Shown: piece after piece, positions 37,252 through 46,903 of the stretch
Numbering within the stretch: position 1 is the stretch's first letter
How the letters are laid out: each line of letters opens with the position of its first letter
Assembly: GCF_034424215.1 (NCBI RefSeq)
Contig: NZ_CP139960.1
Span: 2,046,001-2,110,000, forward strand
Source of the DNA: Niabella yanshanensis
Lineage (GTDB): Bacteria > Bacteroidota > Bacteroidia > Chitinophagales > Chitinophagaceae
Reading direction: 5' to 3'
DNA: 64,000 bases
The notes under the pieces: generated by a model
Databases searched by the model: none
What the model was told of the DNA's origin: nothing
What the model saw: only the letters and a program-made list of their open reading frames with translations
Translations under genes and position numbers: made by a program

Positions 37252-37541
37252 TCATTCACCTTTTAAAGAATTCAAAATAGCAGTTAGAATTTTCAAGAGT
37301 TCTTCGCAATAAAAAATTAACGAGTAGCTAGTTTGGGTTCCAAAATTTAAGATTCCCTTAATAGTCGCAACCAATATCGCGCCTCCCTGTATGATTTTTC
37401 TAATTTATGTCCAAAATCTTTTCTCGAAGATTGCCCTATTGCCTCCTCCACGTTTGCACCTATAGAAGTTCCACTATTTAATACCTGAGAACATAATCCA
37501 AATGAAAAACTTTTATCTGCTATAAGATTATTTTCTTTCAT
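37252..37541 (-). pseudogene. Broken four-helix-bundle (S23 rRNA-IVP family) gene
   Basis: From ATG 37541 the frame gives MKENNLIADKSFSFGL, then jumps straight to VLNSGTSIGANVEEA, so the usual ~25-residue segment joining helix 1 to helix 2 is missing. The frame ends at 37347 after YWLRLLRES. The remaining C-terminus CEELLKILTAILNSLK continues in another frame to a stop at 37252. So there is one internal deletion and one frameshift. Intact members are about 115-125 residues and often occur as drifting single genes or inside 23S rRNA intervening sequences. Confidence 0.85.
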
Positions 37542-37563
37542 CAGAGACTTCCATTATTCATCA

Positions 37564-39477
37564 TTAATTAACAACGGCTTCTTCCAGCTCTTCTTCCTTA
37601 TCAATCTCTACTACCAGGTTATTGATGATAAAGGCCTGGCGTTCCATTGTATTCTTACCCATATAATACTCCAGCAGTTGCTGAATATGGTCTCCATGCT
37701 CTACCCGCATTAATTGTTTACGCATGTCGGTTCCGATAAACTGCGCAAATTCGTCCGGACTGATTTCACCTAATCCTTTAAAGCGTGTCACTTCCGGCTT
37801 ACCAGAAAGCTTTTTCAACGCCGCTTTCTTTTCTGACTCACTGTAACAATAGATGGTTTCTTTCTTATCACGTACCCTGAACAAAGGCGTTTCCAGCACA
37901 TACACTTTTTCCTGTTTTACCAGGTCGGGAAAAAACTGTAAAAAGAAGGTCATGATCAATAAGCGGATGTGCATGCCATCCACATCGGCATCGGTGGCTA
38001 TTACAATGTTGTTAAATCGCAATCCTTCCATCCCCTCCTCAATATTCAGCGCATGCTGCAGCAGGTTGAATTCTTCATTTTCATATACCACTTTTTTGGT
38101 CAGTCCAAAACAGTTCAACGGTTTACCGCGCAAGCTAAACACCGCCTGTGTTTCTACGTTACGGGCCTTGGTAATCGATCCGCTGGCGCTATCCCCCTCA
38201 GTTATAAAAATGGTGGTTTCCGCTTGCTTGGCCATGATCTCGTCTTTGTTTTTTGCAGGGGGCTCTTCATTCAGGTGATAGCGGCAATCACGCAACTTGC
38301 GGTTATGCAGGTTGGCTTTTTTAGCCCGCTCATTCGCCAGTTTCTTGATACCTGCAAGATCTTTCCGTTCACGTTCGCTTTGTTCAATCCGCTTTTTCAA
38401 TGCATCGGCAACGGCCGGATTCTTATGCAGGTAATTATCCAGTTCCCTCGATAAAAAGTCACCCACAAATTGCCGCATACTGGGCCCGTTGATATCTACG
38501 TTTTGCGAGCCCAGCTTGGTTTTGGTCTGGCTCTCGAAAACCGGCTCCACTACGCGCACACTGATGGCGGCAACGATACCCGTTCTTATATCAGAAGTTT
38601 CATAATCTTTTTTATAGAAATCACGGATCGTCTTTACAAAACCCTCCCTGAACGCCTGTTGGTGGGTACCTCCCTGTGTAGTATGCTGCCCGTTCACAAA
38701 GCTATACAGCTCTTCACCATACTCATTACCATGTGTGATCGACAATTCAATATCCTCCCCCTTCAGGTGGATAATAGGATATCTTATTTCATCGGGGTTG
38801 GTTTTGCGCTCCAGCAGATCCAACAACCCATTGCGACTGATATATGATTTACCATTAAAGATTATTTTCAATCCCGCATTCAGGAAACAATAATTCCACA
38901 AAAGGTTTTCCAGGAACTCGGGGTGAAACTTAAAATTCTTGAATATGGTATCATCCGGTATAAAAGTCACCATGGTACCATTAGCTCCCGTAGTGCTGCT
39001 TTCTTTATGTTCCTTCACCAGGATGCCTCTTTCAAATTCCGCCACCTTTTCCTTCTGCTCCCTGATAGAAGACACTTTGAAATAATTACTTAGCGCATTG
39101 ACGGCTTTGGTACCTACCCCGTTCAAACCCACTGATTTCTGGAAAGCACGGCTATCGTATTTGGCGCCCGTATTAATTTTACTTACTACATCCACCACCT
39201 TACCCAGGGGAATACCTCTCCCATAATCGCGAACCGTTACGGTTTTACCCTCAATCTTCAGCTCAATGGTTTTGCCGTGCCCCATGGTGTATTCATCTAT
39301 ACAGTTATCCATTACCTCTTTAACCAATACGTAAATACCGTCATCGGGACTGCCACCATCGCCCAGTTTACCAATGTACATACCCGGGCGCAGCCGTATA
39401 TGCTCCTTCCAGTCAAGGCTTTTTATACTGTCCTCATCATAATCAGAACCTGGTGTACTTACTTTTTCCTTAGCCAT
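37564..39477 (-). CDS. parE: DNA topoisomerase IV subunit B
   Basis: 637 residues. The GHKL ATPase part has RPGMYIG at 30-36, [10 protein letters not shown] at 53-62 and DYGRGIPLG. The TOPRIM domain has TEGDSASGS and [10 protein letters not shown]. It is the ATPase partner of ParC. Its leader is long (about 240 nt) and contains a hairpin-rich repeat. The Bacteroidota ParE-type length (about 620-640) separates it from GyrB (about 650), but this distinction is not absolute. Confidence 0.9.
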   Translation of the reverse strand: MAKEKVSTPGSDYDEDSIKSLDWKEHIRLRPGMYIGKLGDGGSPDDGIYVLVKEVMDNCIDEYTMGHGKTIELKIEGKTVTVRDYGRGIPLGKVVDVVSKINTGAKYDSRAFQKSVGLNGVGTKAVNALSNYFKVSSIREQKEKVAEFERGILVKEHKESSTTGANGTMVTFIPDDTIFKNFKFHPEFLENLLWNYCFLNAGLKIIFNGKSYISRNGLLDLLERKTNPDEIRYPIIHLKGEDIELSITHGNEYGEELYSFVNGQHTTQGGTHQQAFREGFVKTIRDFYKKDYETSDIRTGIVAAISVRVVEPVFESQTKTKLGSQNVDINGPSMRQFVGDFLSRELDNYLHKNPAVADALKKRIEQSERERKDLAGIKKLANERAKKANLHNRKLRDCRYHLNEEPPAKNKDEIMAKQAETTIFITEGDSASGSITKARNVETQAVFSLRGKPLNCFGLTKKVVYENEEFNLLQHALNIEEGMEGLRFNNIVIATDADVDGMHIRLLIMTFFLQFFPDLVKQEKVYVLETPLFRVRDKKETIYCYSESEKKAALKKLSGKPEVTRFKGLGEISPDEFAQFIGTDMRKQLMRVEHGDHIQQLLEYYMGKNTMERQAFIINNLVVEIDKEEELEEAVVN

Positions 39478-39507
39478 TTATCATCTCCTTTTTTAATCAG
39501 TTTTAAT

Positions 39508-39598
39508 GGGGCGTGCCCCTGTTTCCGCTCTGCTCCAACAGGGCCGGGCTATTCGCTGCAAGTCCGCCACATGCCCGCACACCGGCCTTCAGCGGGCT
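39508..39598. repeat. GC-rich multi-hairpin repeat in the parE leader
   Basis: The 311-base stretch 39482-39792 holds no gene. Its GC-rich part contains the palindrome GGGGC-GT-GCCCC (39508-39519), then CCTGTT/AACAGG, and CCCGC/GCGGG near 39574-39598. The gross look (GGGCGTGCCCC followed by GGGCTATTCGCTGCAAGTCC) resembles a dispersed hairpin element seen in other Bacteroidota; that link is from memory and unverified. The rest of the stretch is AT-rich and carries the parE promoter. Confidence 0.6.
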
Positions 39599-39721
39599 TT
39601 ACGCTGCTATCCCTGTCCGTTATAAAAAAATAAATCAGCGGGATTCATATAATATTTATTATAAACCAGCAGTTTAGAATTAAAATCCTGCTAATTTATA
39701 AAATGAATGTAGCGAAACACG

Positions 39722-39729
39722 CAAATATA
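39722..39729 (-). promoter_or_regulatory. Promoter -7 box for parE
   Basis: On the minus strand TATATTTG matches TAnnTTTG exactly. It would start a transcript about 240 nt upstream of the parE ATG, placing the GC-rich hairpins in the leader. Confidence 0.5.
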
Positions 39730-39792
39730 ATAAAACTGAAATCCCGTAAGCCCCCGACTTTTATACACAGGGTGTGAAGAAAATAGATTGGT

Positions 39793-40281
39793 TTACTTCG
39801 GATCCAAATAATAAACCAGCGGACCGCTCAAAAAGAATGACTTAACTTCAAAAATGCGTTGTACTTCCGCAATATTATTGCCCAATACCAGTGCAGAATG
39901 GGCATACTTAATTTCCAGCGCTGATCCGCTAAAGTTGGCTTCAGGATCACGCCCGGGACTTATTTGTTCCAAAAGGCTGGTTATATCGGCCGACGATCCG
40001 GCAGGAATTTCAAACCGGCGGGCGCCATTTTCACTCCATGTCCCGGTAATCTTACTAACAAATACCCTGGCCAGGTCAGATTTTTTTAAGGGCACGATCT
40101 CCTCGGCGCGGGCTATTTCTAAATTGCCTCCTCCAATGCTGTCATTAACTCCTTTTACTGTAAGGATGACAGCTACAGGCGCCCTTGATGTATTCCGGAT
40201 AATATACATGGGCCGGATAGAACAACTGTAAAGAAAAACAACAAGCAGCAACATGGAAAAACAGATACATTTTTTTTTCAT
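39793..40281 (-). CDS. Lipoprotein of unknown function
   Basis: 162 residues starting with a lipoprotein signal (MKKKCICFSMLLLVV, lipobox LYSC, Cys20). The mature part begins with strand-like IIRNTSRAPVAVILTVKG and shows no catalytic motif. No family is recognised. It is divergent from the bestrophin gene, with a 100-bp shared intergenic region. Confidence 0.75.
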   Translation of the reverse strand: MKKKCICFSMLLLVVFLYSCSIRPMYIIRNTSRAPVAVILTVKGVNDSIGGGNLEIARAEEIVPLKKSDLARVFVSKITGTWSENGARRFEIPAGSSADITSLLEQISPGRDPEANFSGSALEIKYAHSALVLGNNIAEVQRIFEVKSFFLSGPLVYYLDPK

Positions 40282-40382
40282 AAGGCTGTTTTTTGATTAA
40301 TACGCGCCCATGCAGAAAAGTAACCTGCTATCACACAGGGATTATAAGTTTTTACTAACTTCCATCCGGAAAAACCAATTAC

Positions 40383-41366
40383 ATGTACACTACCCGATTT
40401 ATCCAATTAAAATACCTGGTACCTAATACCGTTTACACCATTTTCATCCCGATGGTATCCAGCTTGCTCGTATATATACTATATGTAGTGCTGGGCTATC
40501 ATAATATAGCCATCCCCCTGCTGCCGGTTACATTAATAGGTACAGCCGTTTCTTTTTATGTGGGCTTCAAAAACAACTCGTCTTACGACCGTATGTGGGA
40601 GGCACGCCGCATCTGGGGTGGTATCACCAACTCCAGCAGGATGTGGGGCACCATGGTGTTACAATTAACAAACGACAAGGAAACCAGCAAAAAACTGATC
40701 CGCCGGCATATTGCGTGGTGCAATATGTTAAGGTTACAGCTCCGGAGAAACAAAGTGTGGTCTGAAACCTATTACCAGCGCTACACCTCTCCACTGCAAC
40801 GAAATGATGAAGATAGCTTTGAGCAAAAAGCTGACCGGATACTTACCAAGTACCTTACTCCTGAAGATTATGCACAGGTAAAAAAGAAAGGGAATATTGC
40901 CAGCTATTTGCTAAATATGCAAAACGCAGATTTAAAAGCCCTGAAAGAAAACGACGTTATTGATGCCATGGAGTATATGACCATGTGCAATATTATACAG
41001 GAATTGTATAATAACCAGGGGGGATGCGAACGGATTAAAAACTACCCTTTCCCCAGGCAATATGCAGTATTTAGCCGGTTATTTGTGGATGTATTTATGT
41101 TCATACTTCCCTTTGGCCTCATTTCTCAAATTATTGAACTTACACCTACTGTCCCCTGGCTGATCTTCCCTGTTTGCCTGGTGGTTGCCTGGATCTTTAA
41201 CTCGATGGAGCAGGTAGGTGATTTTAGTGAGAACCCTTTTGAAAATGCGGTAACAGATGTTCCCATGTCTGCCATGTGCCGAAGCATAGCGGTTGATCTG
41301 CAGGAAATGATGGATGAACAGGATGTACAGGAGCGGTTAAAACCCATTAACGGTATCCTGATGTGA
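40383..41366 (+). CDS. Bestrophin family anion channel (UPF0187)
   Basis: 327 residues. Bestrophin marks are the N-terminal pair of spans, FKNNSSYDRMWEARRIWGG at about 62-80, and the C-terminal ENPFENAVTDVPMSAMC. Bacterial members form pentameric channels, some cation-selective. A paralogue is encoded at 47294-48199 on the other strand, sharing YxRxWEAR. It ends 4 bp from the convergent PIN gene. Confidence 0.92.
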   Translation: MYTTRFIQLKYLVPNTVYTIFIPMVSSLLVYILYVVLGYHNIAIPLLPVTLIGTAVSFYVGFKNNSSYDRMWEARRIWGGITNSSRMWGTMVLQLTNDKETSKKLIRRHIAWCNMLRLQLRRNKVWSETYYQRYTSPLQRNDEDSFEQKADRILTKYLTPEDYAQVKKKGNIASYLLNMQNADLKALKENDVIDAMEYMTMCNIIQELYNNQGGCERIKNYPFPRQYAVFSRLFVDVFMFILPFGLISQIIELTPTVPWLIFPVCLVVAWIFNSMEQVGDFSENPFENAVTDVPMSAMCRSIAVDLQEMMDEQDVQERLKPINGILM

Positions 41367-41370
41367 TCAT

Positions 41371-41790
41371 CTATTTCCGGTAATATTTTAACAGGAAATT
41401 TTGCGCGCTTAATACGTCTACAGAAGAAAAATAAAAATCAGCAGTATTTTCTGTCACAATACAGGAGCAACCTGCATTAAGCGCCGAATAATATTGTAAC
41501 CCATCTTCAAAGTCCTTTACCTTTTTATCGCAGGCAGCTAAAACTACCTCATCATTACCACAATCGGCTATTAAAACGTATTGCATCAGCAATACCATTC
41601 GTGCCTTAGCCGAAGTGGCCCCGTGTTTTTTCTCAGCAAAATAATAGGTAATCGCTAAAGCAACGGCACTTGTAACCAACTGGTGTTTGTTGGCTGTGGC
41701 CCAGCTTAATACCCGGGAAGCGTAGGTAAATACAGGATATTGCTTATTAACTACTGCAACTAAAATATTGGCATCTACGAAGATCTTCAC
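41371..41790 (-). CDS. PIN-domain toxin (VapC-like), GTG start
   Basis: 139 residues from GTG 41790. PIN-domain acidic residues include Asp6 in FVDANIL and the Asp/Glu pair in DFEDGLQYYSAL near 94-105; a further Asp/Glu lies in the last third. PIN toxins are magnesium-dependent ribonucleases. It begins 9 bp after the upstream gene on the same strand, whose product resembles a ribbon-helix-helix antitoxin, so the pair is probably a toxin-antitoxin unit. Confidence 0.85.
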   Translation of the reverse strand: MKIFVDANILVAVVNKQYPVFTYASRVLSWATANKHQLVTSAVALAITYYFAEKKHGATSAKARMVLLMQYVLIADCGNDEVVLAACDKKVKDFEDGLQYYSALNAGCSCIVTENTADFYFSSVDVLSAQNFLLKYYRK

Positions 41791-41799
41791 CGAACGGAG

Positions 41800-42057
41800 T
41801 TATTTTTTGTCTTCGAAATATTTTGCTTTTTCCTTGTTCGAAAGAGAAGAGGTTTTATATTCGGCCGGGCCTTCGGCCACCATGCTTACCCATTCTTCAA
41901 TTGGAATATGCTCAATATGCTCGTGCTGCCCCGTTGCAATTACTTTTTTCAAAAGTATTTCTGTAAGGCGCGATAAACTCAATCCCTGAGCCTCCGCATA
42001 ATCTTTTGCTCTTTTTATTACAGCAGCATTAAAACTTAAAGTAACCTTGGCATCCAT
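41800..42057 (-). CDS. Antitoxin-like protein (DUF6364 / ribbon-helix-helix type)
   Basis: 85 residues from ATG 42057 (a TTG at 42117 would start before the promoter). The N-terminal half MDAKVTLSFNAAVIKRAKDYAEAQGLSLSRLTEILLKK fits a beta-helix-helix DNA-binding fold. The C-terminal half is acidic and likely the toxin-binding tail. It precedes the PIN gene, the usual order for such modules, and has its own promoter and palindrome upstream. Confidence 0.8.
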   Translation of the reverse strand: MDAKVTLSFNAAVIKRAKDYAEAQGLSLSRLTEILLKKVIATGQHEHIEHIPIEEWVSMVAEGPAEYKTSSLSNKEKAKYFEDKK

Positions 42058-42075
42058 AGCAACATCTTTATACGA

Positions 42076-42100
42076 CAAAGTTAAAAAATCTATACGTATA
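42076..42100 (-). promoter_or_regulatory. Promoter and palindromic operator candidate of the toxin-antitoxin pair
   Basis: On the minus strand TAACTTTG (42083-42076) matches TAnnTTTG exactly, 18 bases before the antitoxin ATG. Just upstream lies the perfect palindrome TATACGTATA (42091-42100), and a half-site-like TATACG sits at 42070-42075 on the plus strand. Placement between -33 and -7 positions suits autorepression by the RHH-type antitoxin (inference). Confidence 0.5.
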
Positions 42101-42365
42101 AATCCTAATTTCTTCAACCGCCGGCTGTCCCCTCAATAAATTGCTTACAATCAATCTGCGCAAAATAATTTTTCTATTCGAAATGCTTACCTTCATAGTA
42201 ATAGTTGTTTAACTAACTAAATTTAAACAACCGGTTGCTATATCTGTCAGCTGAGTTTACCAGTATCTATCTTTTAAAAAGGAATGCCCGGTAATGCTAC
42301 AGACAGTTGCAGGAAAAATAACATGCTGCTCAATATGGCACCGGTATTCATAAAACCGGATATTC
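42101..42365. other. Intergenic region between the antitoxin gene and the fatty-acid oxidation gene
   Basis: Together with the promoter region above, about 308 bases lack a gene. I see no RNA gene. A direct repeat ACCGGTATTCAT/ACCGGATATTCAT lies at 42340-42351 and 42355-42367, its second copy overlapping the ATG at 42366; it could be a binding site. Otherwise nothing is recognised. Confidence 0.4.
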
Positions 42366-44720
42366 ATGAAACGTATCATCAAAAAAGTGGCGGTATTAGG
42401 TAGCGGTGTAATGGGCTCACGCATAGCCTGTCATTTTGCCGGAGCCGGCATACCGGTATTATTACTGGATATTGCAGCAGAAGGCAGGGACCGGAATAAG
42501 ATTGTAAATGATGCGCTGACAGCCGCTGCAAAGAGCAATCCCTCCCCGCTTTACACGCCAGATATCGTAAAAAGAATCACTACCGGAAATTTTGATGACC
42601 ATTTAAAAGATATCAATGGTTGTGACTGGGTAATTGAAGTAGTGGTGGAAAGGCTGGATATCAAGCGACAGCTTTTTGATAAAGTAGAGCAGTTTCGTAA
42701 GCCGGGCAGCTTGATTACCAGCAACACATCTGGAATTCCGATACACCTGATGGCGGAGGGCAGAAGCGAAGATTTTAAAAAACACTTCTGCGGCACTCAT
42801 TTTTTCAACCCGCCCCGTTACTTACGCCTGCTGGAAATTATTCCAACCAAAGAAACCGGCAAAGAGGTGGTTGATTTTTTGATGGAATACGGCGACCTGA
42901 TACTAGGTAAAACAACGGTGCTTTGTAAAGACACGCCGGCTTTTATTGCCAACCGTATTGGTGTATATAGCATCATGTCTATTTTCAGGCTGGTTGATCA
43001 GCTGGATCTCACCATTGACGAAGTGGAAGCCCTGACGGGACCGCTGATTGGCCGCCCCAAATCGGCCACATTCAGAACCGCTGATGTAGTAGGTATTGAC
43101 ACATTAGTAAAAGTGGCCAACGGCGTTTATGATAATTGCCCCGATGATGAGGCCAGGCAGATCTTCAAAATTCCTGAATGGTTAAATAAAATAACAGCTA
43201 ACAACTGGCTGGGAGATAAAACAGGCCAGGGCTTCTTTAAGAAAGTAAAAACGGATAAAGGCTCTGAGATTCTGACGCTGGATTTAAAAAGCTTTGAATA
43301 TAAGCCAAGAGTAAAGCCCCAATTTGCCTCAGTGGAAGCAGCTAAACCTGTTGAGGATTTGGCCAGCCGTATCGGGCTGTTGATTGCCGGTAAAGATAAG
43401 GCTGCAGATTTTTTAAGACAGTTCCATTATAGCTTGTTTTCCTATATCAGCCATCGTATTCCTGAAATAAGCGATGAACTCTATCGTGTAGATGATGCCA
43501 TGAAAGCAGGCTTTGGCTGGGAAATAGGCGCTTTTGAAACCTGGGATTTACTAGGCGTAGCTAAAACTACCGAAGCCATAAAAGCAGCGGGCCATAGTGT
43601 GGCACCATGGATAGAAGAAATGATTGCTGCAGGTCATCCCTCCTTTTATAAGATAGAGAAGGGTAAAACACTGTTTTATGATATAATATCCAAAACCTAT
43701 TTACCCGTTCCGGGAGGCGGGGCTTTTATTATTCTCAAAAATTATAGCGACCAACTGGTTTGGAAAAACAGCAGTTGTAAGCTATACAATATAGGTGATG
43801 ATGTATTGGCGCTGCAATGGAATACCAAAATGGGAACCATTGGTGGCGATGTATTAAGCGGCATACAAACGGCTATAGAAAAGGCTGAGAAAGATTTTAA
43901 AGGGTTGGTGATAGCCAACGATGGCGCTAATTTTTCGGCAGGCGCCAATATAGGAATGATCTTTATGCTGGCTGTAGAGCAGGAGTATGACGAGCTCGAC
44001 TTTGCCATACGTGCTTTTCAAAATGCCATGATGCGCGTGCGCTATTCGAGCATACCGGTAGTGGTGGCGCCCCATGGCCTGGCATTGGGAGGCGGTTGCG
44101 AATTAAGTTTGCACAGCGATAAGATATGCGCAGCTGCGGAAACCTATACCGGTTTGGTTGAATTAGGCGTAGGAGTAATCCCCGGCGGTGGCGGATCAAA
44201 AGAATTTGCATTGCGTGCTGCTGATGAAATGCATGCAGGCGAACCGGAAAACATTACCTTACAAAACAGGTTTTTAACCATTGCAACGGCTAAAGTGGCT
44301 ACATCAGCCTACGAAGCATTCAACCTGGGCATATACAGGAAAGGACTGGATGAAGTGGTGATGAACCAGGACAGGCGTGTTGCCGAAGCAAAGCGTAGCG
44401 TTATCGACTTATATGATGGCGGCTATACCATGCCTGTACAGCGTACCGACATTAAGGTTTTAGGTCGTAGTGCGCTGGGGGCATTGCTTGCCGGAATACA
44501 TGCGATGGAGCAAGGCCAATATGCAACGGAGCATGACGCTAAAGTAGCCCGCAAGCTGGCTTATGTCATGTGCGGCGGCGACCTGAGCGAGCCTACCCTG
44601 GTAAGCGAGCAATATTTATTGAACCTCGAGCGGGAAGCCTTCCTATCGCTGTGCGGCGAAAGAAAAACATTAGAACGTTTGCAGAGCGTCATTAAAACGG
44701 GAAAGCCAATAAGAAACTGA
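42366..44720 (+). CDS. 3-hydroxyacyl-CoA dehydrogenase fused to enoyl-CoA hydratase (FadN-type)
   Basis: 784 residues. The N-terminal NAD domain has LGSGVMGS at 11-18 and the catalytic His in HFFNPPRYLRLLEIIP around 143. A second helical dehydrogenase domain follows, then a C-terminal crotonase domain with FSAGANIGMI and GLALGGGCELSLHSD plus PGGGGSKEF. Order dehydrogenase-then-hydratase is that of FadN/YusL rather than E. coli FadB. It catalyses two steps of fatty-acid beta-oxidation. No thiolase gene is adjacent. Confidence 0.9.
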   Translation: MKRIIKKVAVLGSGVMGSRIACHFAGAGIPVLLLDIAAEGRDRNKIVNDALTAAAKSNPSPLYTPDIVKRITTGNFDDHLKDINGCDWVIEVVVERLDIKRQLFDKVEQFRKPGSLITSNTSGIPIHLMAEGRSEDFKKHFCGTHFFNPPRYLRLLEIIPTKETGKEVVDFLMEYGDLILGKTTVLCKDTPAFIANRIGVYSIMSIFRLVDQLDLTIDEVEALTGPLIGRPKSATFRTADVVGIDTLVKVANGVYDNCPDDEARQIFKIPEWLNKITANNWLGDKTGQGFFKKVKTDKGSEILTLDLKSFEYKPRVKPQFASVEAAKPVEDLASRIGLLIAGKDKAADFLRQFHYSLFSYISHRIPEISDELYRVDDAMKAGFGWEIGAFETWDLLGVAKTTEAIKAAGHSVAPWIEEMIAAGHPSFYKIEKGKTLFYDIISKTYLPVPGGGAFIILKNYSDQLVWKNSSCKLYNIGDDVLALQWNTKMGTIGGDVLSGIQTAIEKAEKDFKGLVIANDGANFSAGANIGMIFMLAVEQEYDELDFAIRAFQNAMMRVRYSSIPVVVAPHGLALGGGCELSLHSDKICAAAETYTGLVELGVGVIPGGGGSKEFALRAADEMHAGEPENITLQNRFLTIATAKVATSAYEAFNLGIYRKGLDEVVMNQDRRVAEAKRSVIDLYDGGYTMPVQRTDIKVLGRSALGALLAGIHAMEQGQYATEHDAKVARKLAYVMCGGDLSEPTLVSEQYLLNLEREAFLSLCGERKTLERLQSVIKTGKPIRN

Positions 44721-44739
44721 TCAAACTTATATTAAATAA

Positions 44740-45489
44740 GTGGCTACGCGCATCAAACAAATATCGGAGGACATATATTGGATCTATAATCCTTCCTATT
44801 ACAATTGCACCTACCTGGTAAAAAGAGGGGAGCGTATCATTTTAATAGACACCTGCATGCAGTCTGATGCAAGTGACATTAAAAAAGCACTCCAATAACT
44901 CTCCTTGCCCGTTCAGTCCGTCACAGACATCCTCCTTACTCACTGGCATAATGACCATTCCGCGGGTACAGCTGAGCTTAAAGCAATATCCAACTGTACT
45001 ATTTATTGCCAGAACGAGGAAGCTCCTTATTTTGAGAAAAAGCCCAATTCGAAAATCAGGCAATTGGCAGAGTATATCCCGGAGCGGGGGATATTGGTGC
45101 TCTTTAAAGGTTTACTGGGTGAAGTGGTGCCACGTAACGTAAAAATCGACCAGCTTCTGAGTGACGGGGATACGATCCTGAATGATTTTATAGTGCTCGA
45201 ATCACCGGGCCATACCCCTGGCCACATTTCCTTTTATGATAAAAAGTCGGGGACTCTTTTTGCAGGTGATGCCCTTGCTGTTATTCAACAAAAGCTGCGA
45301 CTGATGGCAGGAGTTGTAACGCCGGATAAGCCGGCATCCATCACTTCTATCTTAAAACTGTTTAAAGACAGAGACATCAATATTATTTGTCCGGGGCATA
45401 GGGAACCTCTAATCGAAAATACAAAACCTGAAATCGCCCGTTTTATACGTTACATACAGGAAATGAAACGATGGCCCCTTCTAGGCTGA
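44740..45489 (+). pseudogene. Metallo-beta-lactamase-fold hydrolase, interrupted by an in-frame stop
   Basis: A single frame runs from GTG 44740 to TGA 45489 with one TAA at 44896-44898 (codon 53). The part before it (EDIYWIYNPSYYNCTYLVKRG and RIILIDTCMQSD) and the part after it (LLTHWHNDHSAG metal-binding motif, SPGHTPGHIS, FAGDAL, CPGHREP) together make one complete MBL-fold protein of about 249 residues. Either a nonsense mutation or a reading error explains this. A TTG at 44905 could allow restart, but the product would lack the first strands. It follows the beta-oxidation gene by 19 bp. Confidence 0.85.
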
Positions 45490-45612
45490 CACTTCTTCCG
45501 TTATATCAAGGCAGCCAACATCATTTCCCGGTAAACTTTAAAATTCTTTTATCAGGCAGTTTAAAGTAAGATTACAATTTATTACCCGAAATTTGATGGC
45601 AGAAATTCATTT

Positions 45613-46893
45613 ATGAAACTTTTTCTTTCCATACTGCTTACTGTTTTTCTTTATGGCTATTCTGGTTACGCTCAAACCAATAAAACATCTTCCAAAGAAA
45701 AGACGGACATTACTTTAACAAATGGCGGCAAAGCAGTATTCTTCGTAGAAAACCTTTCAAAAAAAGGAGATGCTTCCATACTGTCACTTCATAAAAAAAA
45801 TAGCGACAGCATCTATAATATGTTTGGCGGAGCCACTACCACCCTGCTTGTTGGCCGCACCAATGCGCAGTCTTTTAAATCCGTTACCAGATTAAAAAGC
45901 TGGTATGTTTATGTAAAGGATCTGAAACACCGTACAGCAATGATCATGATTGATGGCAATACCGAGCCCACCATCGAGTATGACCCTGATAAATATATCC
46001 CGCTTGTCAAAAAGAAATTTGTGGTAGAGCTGACACAGCGAAAAAGCAGTATGAAGCAGGAACGGTGGGGTGAAGAGGCAGCCGAAAGTAGCCTTCAATT
46101 AAAGCTGGAAACAAAATTCATACCCGACGCTTCTTATGCTTCGGCATTGATCAGGAACGCCAATACCATGGAATATCCTTTACCGCCCTTTCAGGAAGAC
46201 CCGGTAATGAAAGGCAGTTACAGTTTTGTCAGCTATACAGACAGCACACAGAAGACACCTACAGTTAAGGCATTATACGTTTATTTGAATGATGGAACCA
46301 ACCGGCTCAAATCAACCGAAATGGATTATTTGAACGGTACCAAAAACAAAACTGTATACTACTATACCTCTTTAGGTTTACTCGACTCTATGAAAAGTTT
46401 CACCAACGGGAAATCAGATTATACCCTCAAATATAAATACCTGCACGACCGGTATATTTCTTACACCAATAACAATGACAATAGCAGGCGTGAATTCATC
46501 TGCAATACATTAAAACAGGTTGCAACCATAAAAGACTTTGATAGTGATAATAGCATTTCTATGTATCGTAGTTTTAAATTTGATGATAAAGGCCGGGTAT
46601 TAACTGAAAGCCGTTATAAAGATTATTATACACTGGAAGGAAAAATGGAATACACTTACAATGATAATAACTCAAAAGTGTTAGCTACCTTAAAAACCTA
46701 TGACGACAATAAACTCACTTATGAGCTTACCCGGAAAAAGCAAGGCAATCAATTTATCCAAAATAACAAATCCATATACGGATATGAAAACATAGGTATA
46801 GACAGCTATTCAAAGGATGGTGCGGGCCATAGTAAGAATTACACCAATGGGAAAATGAGCGGTTATTTTGTAACGCAGAAAGTATCTGACTAA
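45613..46893 (+). CDS. Secreted protein of unknown function
   Basis: 426 residues with a signal peptide (about 1-21, ending YSGYAQ). The mature part is rich in Tyr, Lys, Asn and Thr; residues from about 215 on have repeated short strand patterns such as SYTDSTQKT, YVYLNDGTN, YYYTSLGLLDS and YTYNDNNSK, resembling YD/MORN-like repeats. No family or enzyme is recognised. An outer-surface or periplasmic site is likely. DUF2809 follows 10 bp later. Confidence 0.75.
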   Translation: MKLFLSILLTVFLYGYSGYAQTNKTSSKEKTDITLTNGGKAVFFVENLSKKGDASILSLHKKNSDSIYNMFGGATTTLLVGRTNAQSFKSVTRLKSWYVYVKDLKHRTAMIMIDGNTEPTIEYDPDKYIPLVKKKFVVELTQRKSSMKQERWGEEAAESSLQLKLETKFIPDASYASALIRNANTMEYPLPPFQEDPVMKGSYSFVSYTDSTQKTPTVKALYVYLNDGTNRLKSTEMDYLNGTKNKTVYYYTSLGLLDSMKSFTNGKSDYTLKYKYLHDRYISYTNNNDNSRREFICNTLKQVATIKDFDSDNSISMYRSFKFDDKGRVLTESRYKDYYTLEGKMEYTYNDNNSKVLATLKTYDDNKLTYELTRKKQGNQFIQNNKSIYGYENIGIDSYSKDGAGHSKNYTNGKMSGYFVTQKVSD

Positions 46894-46903
46894 AGTATAT
46901 ACA

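Noticed and set aside
44896-44898. Programmed readthrough or recoded stop in the MBL-fold gene
   Set aside because: No flanking stimulatory structure or special context is visible and TAA is the least leaky stop; a mutation or read error is more likely.
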